Part shown: in pieces, positions 21,462 through 32,515 of the stretch
Layout of the letters: each line of letters opens with the position of its first letter
How positions within the stretch are numbered: the stretch's first letter is position 1
Origin: Hyphomicrobiales bacterium
GTDB taxonomy: Bacteria; Pseudomonadota; Alphaproteobacteria; Rhizobiales; NORP267
NCBI GenBank assembly: GCA_021775875.1
Contig: JAJFHA010000028.1
Coordinates: 1-64,000, forward strand
Length of the DNA: 64,000 nt
Reading direction: 5' to 3'
Program-made: the position numbers and the translations under genes
The notes under the pieces: model-generated
The model's database searches: none
The model's input: the letters and a program-made list of their open reading frames with translations, nothing else
What the model was told of the DNA's origin: nothing

Positions 21462-22136
21462 ATGCAGGTAAATGCTGATTTCGATCCGAAGCAGCCGCTG
21501 TTCGACCAGTTTTCATTGGTGGCCAAAGCATTTGCCCATGGGCATCGGCTGGCCCTATTGGAAGTGTTGGCGCAGGCCAGGCGGGACGTGAACTCACTCG
21601 CCTTATGTACGGGACTATCGATTGCCAACACCTCCCAGCATCTAAAGGTTTTGCGATCTGCCGGATTGGTGGCCAGCCATCGTGCGGGGAAACATGTTCT
21701 CTATTCACTGGCCGATGATACCGTAGTGGATCTGGTGTGCAGCCTGCGGGTTTTTGCCGAGCACCACAGCGATACGGCGCGCAGGACCGTGATGGATAAT
21801 TGGCCGCAAATGAATCTTTATCCGGAAATTTCCCGTGAGAAACTGGCTGAATGGGTGACGGCCGGGTCAGCTATTCTGCTTGATACGCGTCCATTGGAAG
21901 AATTCGAGGTGGGCCATATTCCAGGTGCGTACCATGTGCCCAAAGGTGATATGAAAGCGGTTGCAGGTATTGTTGAGGGCAAAACCCAGATTGCTGCTTA
22001 TTGCCGTGGGGCCTATTGCGCCACCTTGCACGATGTTCTGGAACATTTTCATGAACGCGGCATTCAGGTTCACCGGCTCGAAGACGGATTTGCTGAATGG
22101 CGTGCATCTGGATTTCCGATCACGGGAGAGGTTTAA
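21462..22136 (+). CDS. ArsR-family HTH regulator fused to a rhodanese domain
   Basis: ArsR HTH (LCTGLSIANTSQHLKVLRSAGLVASHRAGKHVLYSL) followed by rhodanese (LLDTRPLEEFEVGHIPGAYHVP, active loop YCRGAYC). Confidence 0.92.
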   Translation: MQVNADFDPKQPLFDQFSLVAKAFAHGHRLALLEVLAQARRDVNSLALCTGLSIANTSQHLKVLRSAGLVASHRAGKHVLYSLADDTVVDLVCSLRVFAEHHSDTARRTVMDNWPQMNLYPEISREKLAEWVTAGSAILLDTRPLEEFEVGHIPGAYHVPKGDMKAVAGIVEGKTQIAAYCRGAYCATLHDVLEHFHERGIQVHRLEDGFAEWRASGFPITGEV

Positions 22137-22138
22137 TT

Positions 22139-22621
22139 TTAGTCCCGGTGATAGGGATGTCCGAGCAGCAGGGTGATCGCCCGGTAAATCTGTTCGAGCA
22201 ACATGACCTTCACCAATTGGTGCGGCCAGGTGGACATTCCGAATGCGATTGTCTGGCGTGCTGATTTGACCAGATCATAATCCAGGCCATCGGGGCCGCC
22301 GACAATGAAAACCAGATCCTGTTCACCATCGTCCCGCCATTTTGCGATTTTACCGGAAAAATCGCGGCTGCTGAGGCTCTTGCCGGTCTCATCCAGCGCA
22401 ACGATAATGCTGGCAGGTGGAATGGCCGCCAGGATCACTTCCGCTTCGCGGGATTTTCGCTGTTTGGAATCAGAAGCCCTGGCTTCGTCAAACTCCCTGA
22501 TCTGTAGAGATTTCAAACCGGCCTGCGGCCCGACTTTGGCGATCCGGTCGGCATAATCGGCCGCAAGCTGACGCAATGGTCCGTCTTTCAGGCGACCAAT
22601 GGTCAATATATGAATTTTCAA
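22139..22621 (-). CDS. rlmH: 23S rRNA (pseudouridine1915-N3)-methyltransferase RlmH
   Basis: LDETGKSLSSRDFS, FIVGGPDGL, MTWPHQL-like MSTWPHQLVKVMLLEQIYRA. Confidence 0.95.
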   Translation of the reverse strand: MKIHILTIGRLKDGPLRQLAADYADRIAKVGPQAGLKSLQIREFDEARASDSKQRKSREAEVILAAIPPASIIVALDETGKSLSSRDFSGKIAKWRDDGEQDLVFIVGGPDGLDYDLVKSARQTIAFGMSTWPHQLVKVMLLEQIYRAITLLLGHPYHRD

Positions 22622-22657
22622 GGCCTGGGTCCTGAATTATCAAACAGGCCAGCCTGA

Positions 22658-23068
22658 TCAAGCGGCGGTTTGGGGTGGGATCTCGGCGGTCCACATTTTT
22701 TCGAGATTATAAAAATCGCGGACTTCCGGCCTGAAAACATGGATGATCACATCGCCAGCGTCTATCAGGACCCAGTCACACTGATCCTGCCCCTCGGTTT
22801 TCGCTTTGCCCCATCCGGCGTCCCGCATATCTGAAACGACGCGTTCAGAAACAGCGCTGACATGGCGGTTGGAGCGCCCGGTTGCGACAACCATATAATC
22901 AGCGATTGATGATTTTCCGGCAAGCGGGATAGATACAATTTCTTCAGCCTTGGCATCGTCCAGGCTATCGATAATTGTCTTGAGCAATATTTCGGGAGAT
23001 GTCTGCGTTGACTTAGCGCGGCGCTTTCGCGGCGTTGCTGCGCTGGCAGTAGCTTGATTTGCCATCAT
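22658..23068 (-). CDS. rsfS: Ribosomal silencing factor RsfS
   Basis: IADYMVVATGRSNRHVSAV...DWVLIDAGDVIIHVFRPEVRDFYNLEKMW. Confidence 0.94.
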   Translation of the reverse strand: MMANQATASAATPRKRRAKSTQTSPEILLKTIIDSLDDAKAEEIVSIPLAGKSSIADYMVVATGRSNRHVSAVSERVVSDMRDAGWGKAKTEGQDQCDWVLIDAGDVIIHVFRPEVRDFYNLEKMWTAEIPPQTAA

Positions 23069-23224
23069 TTTGTGGCTTCGTTCCTTTGCGTTTTGGCCTC
23101 TAAATTCCGGCCCAGGTTCAACCTGTAGTTCTTCTTAGAGCATTATCCTGCATTTCATTCAATATTCAAAATTCATGCTGAACAGAAGTCTTCATCTGTC
23201 AATTTCAAGTGGCTGGTTCCGGGT

Positions 23225-24316
23225 TCAGGCGGTTTCCAGTTTCCAAAGCGCCGCTGCGCCATCGTAAAGACGTTGCATGATCTCCATTTCGGTAACGCCA
23301 AGGCGGGCGCTTGGGGAAATATCGACCAAGCCACCTTCGCCGGCACCTGAATGTTCTCCGCCCGCGCCGCGAACCGCCAACCCCAGAGATTTGGCCTCTT
23401 GTTTGACACGAGTGAGATCTGTGCCGTTTTCGGTAAGGTTGGGGAGTTGTAGATGCAGACTGGCACGCATCCCGGCACCAAGATTTGTCGGGCAACTTGT
23501 CAGGTTTCCATAAGCCGTTGAGGTGGCGAAAGCAGGCAGCAGGGTTTGCAGGTGTTCAAGGCCGGTATGGAGGTGCGCGAACAAGGTGTTCAAGTTGCCA
23601 CCACGCAGCATAGTCATGACGCGTAGATGATCCTCTTCACCGACCCAGACCAGAAAATCCTGCGCTTCTGAAACATACATGCCCCGCCCAAAGGGCCAAT
23701 CCGCGCTGATCCCGGCCACGTTAAGATACGGGTCCCCGCTCATATCCTTGAACATCTGATGGGCGCTCACCCGGCGGTCATATTCGGCCGCATCAATTTC
23801 ATGAGGAGAACCGGGGGTGATGGACAGATATTGGCCGCCAAATGCGGGGTCATTGATCAGCTTCATGAAAGCGCCAGATGCAATATTTTCAAATTCAATC
23901 CGCTGATCTTTGCTCATGGCACCGGGGAGAGGGAAAGACGCCAGGTTACGTGCCACGCGTACACGCATGGAAACCTCTTTCAGGCGCGGATCAATTTCGC
24001 CAAGATCGCAGTCCTGAGCGGTGGTGTTCCAATCGTGCTGCTGGGCGATGGGTGTCGTTGCTGGAATGGCGTGAAAATCCCGGATCATCGGGTCGAGCAT
24101 GGGTGCAAACAGATCATAGTCTTCAGAATGCATGGCATAAGCCCCCATCTGACTGTCGGGGTTTTCCATTCCGGATGCGATTATCTCCATCAACCGCTGG
24201 CGCTTTTGATCGTCGAGACTGCGAAAAAAGGCTGCATTGAAATGACGCGCCATCAGGTTTTGCGGTTGGGCAGTTCTGATTGATCCAATTTGTTCAATTA
24301 TCTGGTCTGGTGTCAT
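23225..24316 (-). CDS. Phosphagen (ATP:guanido) kinase, arginine-kinase-like
   Basis: MRVRVARN, DWPFGRGMYVSEAQDFLVWVGEEDHLR, CPTNLGAGMRASLHLQLPNL, VRGAGGEHSGAGEGGLVDISPSARLGVTE; ATG at 24316 overlaps nadD TGA (ATGA). Confidence 0.95.
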   Translation of the reverse strand: MTPDQIIEQIGSIRTAQPQNLMARHFNAAFFRSLDDQKRQRLMEIIASGMENPDSQMGAYAMHSEDYDLFAPMLDPMIRDFHAIPATTPIAQQHDWNTTAQDCDLGEIDPRLKEVSMRVRVARNLASFPLPGAMSKDQRIEFENIASGAFMKLINDPAFGGQYLSITPGSPHEIDAAEYDRRVSAHQMFKDMSGDPYLNVAGISADWPFGRGMYVSEAQDFLVWVGEEDHLRVMTMLRGGNLNTLFAHLHTGLEHLQTLLPAFATSTAYGNLTSCPTNLGAGMRASLHLQLPNLTENGTDLTRVKQEAKSLGLAVRGAGGEHSGAGEGGLVDISPSARLGVTEMEIMQRLYDGAAALWKLETA

Positions 24317-24918
24317 GTTCGCTCCTTCATATCCCGCGTAGCGCGCAACAGGGTCGACGAAATTGCCATGGTGCGGCCGCGCAAATATGACCATGCCGGA
24401 GCAGGTTCTGATTTAAGTAAAGACGCATCGGCTTCATCAATCCGGTAGCGGCCGAACCTGCTGGCGGCAGGTGAGGTGAGCGCCTTTGTTGAATAGCCGG
24501 GCCGGTCAAACACCGCGATGGCGCAGGAGTTGAAAATATCCTGCCACCGCTCCCAAAGGTGAAATTCTGCGAGGTTGTCGGCTCCCATCAACCAGACAAA
24601 ATTGGTATCAGGATAGCGGGCGGCAAGGGCATCAAGGGTGTCGGCGGTATATGTAAAATTATTATCGGCTTCAAAGGTTGTCACCCGGATACGGGGGTCA
24701 CCGATCAGGCGATTGGCGCTGTCTACGCGCGTGGCAAGTGGGTGTAACCCATCATGATTTTTGAGGGGGTTGCCGGGTGTTACAAGCCACCAGACCTCAT
24801 CAAGACCGATGCGTTTCAGCGCCATCAGGGAGATGTGCAGATGGCCATTATGGGGCGGGTTGAACGAGCCGCCAAGGACGCCTATTGACCGGTTTCTGCG
24901 GGTCCGGTTTACGGTCAT
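24313..24918 (-). CDS. nadD: Nicotinate-nucleotide adenylyltransferase
   Basis: [41 protein letters not shown]. Confidence 0.95.
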   Translation of the reverse strand: MTVNRTRRNRSIGVLGGSFNPPHNGHLHISLMALKRIGLDEVWWLVTPGNPLKNHDGLHPLATRVDSANRLIGDPRIRVTTFEADNNFTYTADTLDALAARYPDTNFVWLMGADNLAEFHLWERWQDIFNSCAIAVFDRPGYSTKALTSPAASRFGRYRIDEADASLLKSEPAPAWSYLRGRTMAISSTLLRATRDMKERT

Positions 24919-26216
24919 GGGCGGGTTTGGCCATTGCCGTGGACGAGGTATTTAAAGCTTGTCAATTGCTCGACGCCGACCGGCCCGCGGGCATGCATTT
25001 TCCCGGTGGCGATGCCGATCTCGGCGCCCATGCCAAATTCGCCACCATCGGCATATTGGGTTGACGCGTTATGGAGCAAAATCGCGCTATCAAGGCGGGT
25101 CATGAATTGTTTCGCAGCCGCATCGTCATTGGTCACGATGGCGTCGGTGTGTTGAGATCCATACGTGGCGATGTGATGGATGGCAGCATCGAGATCATCG
25201 ATGACCTTAACTGCGATGACGGCATCAAGAAACTCGGTGCCCCAATCATCGTCTTTGGCAGGTGTGGCGCGGGGGTCGGCGGCACATACAGCTTCGTCGC
25301 CACGCACTTCGCAGCCTGAATCCAGCAACGCCGCAACGAGGGGCTGCAAATGGGTCTTGGCGCAAGTTTTATCTACCAGCAGGGTTTCGGCGGAACCGCA
25401 AATGCCGGTACGGCGCATCTTGGCGTTGACGATAATATTTTTTGCCATTTCAAGATCGGCGTCGCCGTGCACATAAACGTGGCAGATGCCTTCCAGATGG
25501 CTGAAGACCGGCACCCGGGCTTCGCGTTCAACAAGGCCCACCAGGCTCTTCCCGCCGCGCGGCACGATAACATCGATCGTGCCATCAAGCCCGCGCAGCA
25601 TTTCGCCAACAGCGGCGCGGTCGGTGGTTGGAACAAGCTGGATAGCATGTTCGGGTAGGCCGCCCACTAGCAAACCTTTGACGAGACACATATGGATTGC
25701 GCGGGCGGAACTGATGCTCTCTGATCCGGGCCGCAAAATGGTTGCGTTACCGGCTTTCAGGCAAAGCGCTCCGGCATCGGCGGTTACATTCGGGCGGCTT
25801 TCAAAAATGATGCCGATGACGCCCAAAGGTGTGCGGACCCGCTCAATCTGCAACCCGTTTGGCTGTTTCCATGACGATAAGACCTGACCCACAGGATCGT
25901 CCAGATCTGCGATGGCGCGTACCGCGTCAGCGATACCGGCGATGCGGATTTCATCCAGCATCAGCCGATCGAGGAATGAATCTGGTCTGCCGTTTTTCCG
26001 GGCCGTTTCAAGATCGATTTCATTGGCGGCAATGATGCTTGATGCGTCTTCGGTTATGGCGTCTGCCATTGCGCGTAGCGCTTTGGTTTTTTGCTCAGGC
26101 GAGGCGATCGCGATATCGCTTGCCGCGGCACGGGCGCGTTGTCCGAGCGTGTGCATGTCATCGGATAATTTTATCGATCCGTCGCTATCTGTATTTGTTT
26201 CAACACGGGCATTCAT
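24915..26216 (-). CDS. proA: Glutamate-5-semialdehyde dehydrogenase
   Basis: [46 protein letters not shown]. Confidence 0.96.
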   Translation of the reverse strand: MNARVETNTDSDGSIKLSDDMHTLGQRARAAASDIAIASPEQKTKALRAMADAITEDASSIIAANEIDLETARKNGRPDSFLDRLMLDEIRIAGIADAVRAIADLDDPVGQVLSSWKQPNGLQIERVRTPLGVIGIIFESRPNVTADAGALCLKAGNATILRPGSESISSARAIHMCLVKGLLVGGLPEHAIQLVPTTDRAAVGEMLRGLDGTIDVIVPRGGKSLVGLVEREARVPVFSHLEGICHVYVHGDADLEMAKNIIVNAKMRRTGICGSAETLLVDKTCAKTHLQPLVAALLDSGCEVRGDEAVCAADPRATPAKDDDWGTEFLDAVIAVKVIDDLDAAIHHIATYGSQHTDAIVTNDDAAAKQFMTRLDSAILLHNASTQYADGGEFGMGAEIGIATGKMHARGPVGVEQLTSFKYLVHGNGQTRP

Positions 26217-26219
26217 GAA

Positions 26220-28396
<2,177 letters not shown>

Positions 28397-28422
28397 TCAA
28401 TCAAAAAGAGGTTTGCACAAAC

Positions 28423-28449
28423 AAAAAGGGGCCGGAAATCCGCCCCCTT
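28423..28449 (-). terminator. Candidate Rho-independent terminator downstream of rpmA
   Basis: On the minus strand: GGGGGCGG-attt-CCGGCCCC followed by TTTTTG. Confidence 0.5.
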
Positions 28450-28514
28450 GGAAATGTTTTATTCCGCCGGGGCAATGACCGGCGAAGAATATTACCCGTA
28501 TCGGGCCGCCGATG

Positions 28515-28781
28515 TTATTTGGCAGGCGGCGCCGGGGTAACGGATACAAATGTGCGCCCGCCGCGACGGGAGCGAAATTCCACCTGTCCTTCGATAAGGG
28601 CGTAGATGGTATGGTCCTTGCCCATGCCTACATTAGTGCCAGGGTGCCATTTGGTACCGCGCTGGCGAACAATGATATTGCCGGGAATAACATATTCGGA
28701 TCCGTATTTCTTGACGCCCAGCCGCCGTCCGGCTGTGTCGCGCCCGTTGCGGGATGAACCGCCTGCTTTTTTATGTGCCAT
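28515..28781 (-). CDS. rpmA: 50S ribosomal protein L27
   Basis: [27 protein letters not shown]. Confidence 0.98.
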   Translation of the reverse strand: MAHKKAGGSSRNGRDTAGRRLGVKKYGSEYVIPGNIIVRQRGTKWHPGTNVGMGKDHTIYALIEGQVEFRSRRGGRTFVSVTPAPPAK

Positions 28782-28816
28782 AACTTCGTCCTTGTAGTTC
28801 CGGTACCGGCAAAGAA

Positions 28817-29464
28817 TTACTTCTTCTTGGCAGCGTCCTGATCAATTTTTGCACGCGGTGGTTTGCCCGCCAACAATTCTTTTGCCTGCTCAACCCATTC
28901 TTCGCGCTCGATGCGACCACCAAGGCTGAGTTCCTCGTTGATCTTTTCAATATCCGCGGCCTTCCATTTGGAGACCTGGGTCAAGGTAGAGACGCCTGCA
29001 GCGTTTAGCTTTTTCTTCAAAGCCGGGCCAACGCCGCCGATCAGCTCGACATCATCCTTGATATCGCTTTTGGAGGGGGCTTCTTTTTTGGCAGGGGTTT
29101 CTTTTTTCGCAGGCGCTGCTTTGGCTGCTTTCTTGGCAGACGGCTTTTTGCCGCCGGTCAGAATTTCAGTGATTTTCACAGAAGTTACATGCTGGCGATG
29201 GCCGTTGCGGGTCTGTGAATGTTTGCGCCGGCGCTTCTTGAAAATGATGATCTTGCGGTTGCGGCCCTGGTCGACAATTTCACCAGCCACAGTGGCACCA
29301 TCAACAAGTGGTGCGCCGATGGTGATGTCGTCGCCTTCGCCAACCATGAGAACATTCTCAAAGGCAATGGCGTCGCCAGCTTCACCGTCAAGTTTTTCGA
29401 TTTTGATAATATCTTCGGCTGCAACGCGATACTGCTTGCCGCCGGTCTTGATGACTGCGTACAC
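28817..29464 (-). CDS. rplU: 50S ribosomal protein L21 with C-terminal KKxAxK linker and helix-hairpin-helix-like domain
   Basis: L21 core [18 protein letters not shown]...[24 protein letters not shown]; extension ...[39 protein letters not shown]. Confidence 0.95.
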   Translation of the reverse strand: MYAVIKTGGKQYRVAAEDIIKIEKLDGEAGDAIAFENVLMVGEGDDITIGAPLVDGATVAGEIVDQGRNRKIIIFKKRRRKHSQTRNGHRQHVTSVKITEILTGGKKPSAKKAAKAAPAKKETPAKKEAPSKSDIKDDVELIGGVGPALKKKLNAAGVSTLTQVSKWKAADIEKINEELSLGGRIEREEWVEQAKELLAGKPPRAKIDQDAAKKK

Positions 29465-29486
29465 TTTTTTATCCTGTTCTTGTTCC

Positions 29487-29537
29487 GCGCCCTACGGCGC
29501 CGCTATTAGCGGACTTTCAAACCGTGTCGAACGGTTT
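29487..29537 (-). promoter_or_regulatory. Three consecutive stem-loops in the rplU 5' leader
   Basis: GCGCC-ctac-GGCGC (29487-29500), CCGCT-att-AGCGG (29500-29512), AAACCGT-gtcga-ACGGTTT (29519-29537). Confidence 0.45.
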
Positions 29538-29721
29538 GCCTCGGGCTGCGCATTCTGTCCCGGACATTAATTGCCGGGTGCGCGCGGACTATATGTCGGA
29601 ATCCACTAATGTCAACGTTTTTTGGCAAGAGAATTACCAATGAGATTGCAAGGAATTACTTGTTTCCCTTCAGGGGGAATTGTATGGTCCGCGCCGCCGG
29701 GGCAAATCACCCCAGGCCTGC

Positions 29722-29811
29722 GGAGAGGTGCCAGAGTGGTTGAATGGGGCGGTCTCGAAAACCGTTGAGCGCGCAAGCGTTCCGAGGGTTCGAATCCCTC
29801 TCTCTCCGCCA
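29722..29811 (+). tRNA. tRNA-Ser(CGA), CCA encoded
   Basis: GGAGAGG...TCTCTCC-G-CCA acceptor (one G-U), anticodon loop CTCGAAA, long variable arm, T-arm GAGGG-TTCGAAT-CCCTC. Confidence 0.95.
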
Positions 29812-30110
29812 CCAAACCGTGACTCTCCTCTCAATCTTTGATCTGGTCTGTTAATAACCAGAAACAGGGCTGATTTTGGGCTCCACCTGCGGGTCGGTCT
29901 TTGCTCGGTGAAGATTGGGGTGAGTTTTCCTGTTATTGAATATTACAGGGAATGATAAGTGCTGGAACAGGGCCGGACTTGTCGCAGTTTAGTTCAAATA
30001 GCCGCGAGTTCTTCAAGCTCCTCATCGATTTTACGGATTTCCACAATCTCGTTGGCGATTTCACCATTCAATATAAGTATATTATAGGCGAACCATTCTT
30101 TAAAATTAGG

Positions 30111-30130
30111 CTTAGTTGTGCACAACTAAG
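30111..30130. promoter_or_regulatory. Perfect 20-bp palindrome upstream of the ectoine-hydrolase-like gene
   Basis: CTTAGTTGTG|CACAACTAAG, 35 bp before the ATG at 30166; core TTGTGCACAA resembles GntR/FCD sites. Confidence 0.65.
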
Positions 30131-30165
30131 TTGTAGAGCGTGTATTTGATCAGAAAGAAAAACGA

Positions 30166-31350
30166 ATGGCACAGCGAAACGCGCCTTTTGGCAACGAAGA
30201 ATATCAGCGCCGGATAACAAAGACACGGGCGGCGATGACCAAGGCCGGGCTTGACGCGATATTTGTGACCGACCCGTCAAATCAGGCGTGGTTAACCGGC
30301 TACGATGGTTGGTCATTTTATGTGCATCAGGGTGTAATTCTTGGCATGAAAGGTGACCCTGTCTGGTGGGGGCGTCATATGGACAGCATCGGTGCAGATC
30401 GCACCGTCTGGATGGATGACGATCACATCAAAGGCTATGGCGACCAATATGTGCAATCGACCGTGATGCATCCGATGGAAGACCTAGCCATACATTTAAG
30501 CGCTTTAGGGTTTGAAAAAGCACGAATTGGTGTCGAGATGGAGAATTATTATTACTCGGCCAAAGCCCACGCAGTACTTGGACCTGCGCTGCCGGGAGCC
30601 ACGCTGGTTGACGCTACCGCGCTGGTAAACTGGCAACGGCTGGTGAAATCAGAAGATGAAATCAGGTTTATCCGCAAAGCGGCAGGTATTTCCGATAAAG
30701 TCATTAAAGTTGCGATCGATAAAGCCGCACCGGGTGTGCGTAAAAATGACCTGGTTGCCGACATTATGCATGCGGGCATTACGGGCATTGGCGAAGACTG
30801 GGGTGATTACCCGGCAATCATGCCGCTCACGCCTTCGGGGCTTGACGCTACGGCGGCGCATTTAACCTGGAACGGTGAACCGATGCGCGAAGGTGAAGCA
30901 ACATTCTTTGAGCTATCAGGCTGCTACCGACGCTATCACGCGCCCCTGTGCCGAACGATCTATCTGGGTACGCCGCCAGACGAGATGCGCCAGGCCGAAG
31001 CAGCCCAGATGGAAGGTATCGAGGCAGGCCTTGATGCCGCCCGCGCCGGCAACCGTACCTGCGATATAGCCAATGCTTTTATGGCTATTCTGAAAAAACA
31101 CGATATTCAGCGCGAAGGTCGCATGGGTTATCCAATTGGTCTTTCCTATCCACCGGATTGGGGCGAACGCACTGCCTCTATCAGGACCGATGATGAAACC
31201 GTGCTGGAACCGGGAATGACGTTCCACTTCATGCCCGCCTTGTGGATGGATAGTTGGGGGTTGGAGACAACCGAAACCATTTTGATAAAACCCGATGGCC
31301 CTGCCGAGACGCTCTGCGACGTGGAGCGAAAACTGTTTGTAAAGGATTAA
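30166..31350 (+). CDS. doeA: Ectoine hydrolase-like M24 family enzyme (DoeA/EutD-like)
   Basis: LDAIFVTDPSNQAWLTGYDGWSFYVHQGVI, VEMENYYYSAKAHAVL, GYPIGLSYPPDWGERT, C-terminal RKLFVKD; resembles DoeA as I remember it. Confidence 0.8.
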   Translation: MAQRNAPFGNEEYQRRITKTRAAMTKAGLDAIFVTDPSNQAWLTGYDGWSFYVHQGVILGMKGDPVWWGRHMDSIGADRTVWMDDDHIKGYGDQYVQSTVMHPMEDLAIHLSALGFEKARIGVEMENYYYSAKAHAVLGPALPGATLVDATALVNWQRLVKSEDEIRFIRKAAGISDKVIKVAIDKAAPGVRKNDLVADIMHAGITGIGEDWGDYPAIMPLTPSGLDATAAHLTWNGEPMREGEATFFELSGCYRRYHAPLCRTIYLGTPPDEMRQAEAAQMEGIEAGLDAARAGNRTCDIANAFMAILKKHDIQREGRMGYPIGLSYPPDWGERTASIRTDDETVLEPGMTFHFMPALWMDSWGLETTETILIKPDGPAETLCDVERKLFVKD

Positions 31351-31354
31351 GCGG

Positions 31355-32515
31355 GTGAGCGATCTCGAAAATACTGTCGACTTCCTGAACGACCTGATTG
31401 CTTTTCCCACAGTTTCTGCCGACAGCAATCTGGATATGATTGACCATCTTGCTGAGCGGCTGGAAAGTGCCGGAGCCAAGGTTGATATCTTTCACGATGA
31501 AACCGGCACCAAGGCCAACCTGTTTGGAACGATCGGTCCCGAAGCTGATGGCGGCATTGTATTGTCAGGCCATTCGGACGTTGTTCCGGCGGTGGAAGCG
31601 GACTGGACAAATGACCCGTTTGATATGATCAAGCGCGACGAAAAACTCTATGGTCGCGGCACTTGCGACATGAAAGGTTTTATCGCAGCTGCGGTTACGA
31701 TGGCGCCATTGTTGGCGCAAAATATCAAAAAACACCCGCTGCATTTTGCCTTTACCTATGACGAGGAGGTTGGATGTTTGGGTGGCCAGGCGCTGGTTGA
31801 CAGTCTTCAGGCCAAAGGCATCAAACCAGACGTAGCGATCATCGGTGAGCCAACCTCGATGCGGGTCATCGAGGGGCACAAGGGGTGCTGTGAATACACC
31901 ACCCGGTTTGAGGGGTGCGCCGGGCATGGTTCAGCCCCGGACCTGGGCGTCAACGCTGTTGAATACGCGGTGCGCTATGTTAGCCACCTGTTGGAACTAA
32001 GCGAGCAGATGCGTAGCCGCGCGCCCAAAGACAGCCGTTTCAACCCCCCGTGGACTACCATAAACACCGGCAGCCTGACAGGCGGTGTGGCGCATAATAT
32101 TATCGCCAGCTACGCCGTTGTTGAATGGGAAATGCGGCCGGTTATCGACGTTGATGCCGCGTTTATTCGTGAGGAAATGCGGTCTTACGTCTATAACCAT
32201 TTGCTGCCAGCCATGCAGGGCGTGTGGCCCGACGCGTCCATCACCACCGAAGTGATCGGAGAAATTGCGGGTCTGATCCCGATGGACGAAAACAAAGCCA
32301 GGCAGATTATAATGGAGCTGACTGGCGAAAATAGTGCTGATGTTGTGTCTTTTGGCACCGAGGCGGGGTTGTTTCAATCCATGGGTATGGATGTGGTGGT
32401 CTGTGGCCCCGGTTCCATCAATCAGGCGCACAAGCCCGACGAATTTGTCTCGTTAGACCAGTTGAGCCAATGTCTGAAGATGCTTGAGGGGTTGGGAAAT
32501 AAACTGCATGGCTAA
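31355..32515 (+). CDS. M20 family deacetylase, acetylornithine deacetylase (ArgE)-like
   Basis: GGIVLSGHSDVVPAVEADWTNDPFDMIKRDEKLYGRGTCDMKGFIAAAV; FTYDEEVGCLGGQALV; FGTEAGLFQSMGMDVVVCGPGSINQAHKPDEFV. Confidence 0.9.
   Translation: MSDLENTVDFLNDLIAFPTVSADSNLDMIDHLAERLESAGAKVDIFHDETGTKANLFGTIGPEADGGIVLSGHSDVVPAVEADWTNDPFDMIKRDEKLYGRGTCDMKGFIAAAVTMAPLLAQNIKKHPLHFAFTYDEEVGCLGGQALVDSLQAKGIKPDVAIIGEPTSMRVIEGHKGCCEYTTRFEGCAGHGSAPDLGVNAVEYAVRYVSHLLELSEQMRSRAPKDSRFNPPWTTINTGSLTGGVAHNIIASYAVVEWEMRPVIDVDAAFIREEMRSYVYNHLLPAMQGVWPDASITTEVIGEIAGLIPMDENKARQIIMELTGENSADVVSFGTEAGLFQSMGMDVVVCGPGSINQAHKPDEFVSLDQLSQCLKMLEGLGNKLHG

Noticed and set aside
23225-24316. Assignment of the guanido kinase as McsB protein-arginine kinase
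   Set aside because: Has the N-terminal phosphagen-kinase domain and the CPTNLG/GGEH arrangement of arginine kinases; no ctsR/clpC/mcsA context.
29952-30149. 65-aa plus-strand ORF after tRNA-Ser
   Set aside because: No motif; the opposite strand has a more protein-like reading, itself uncertain.
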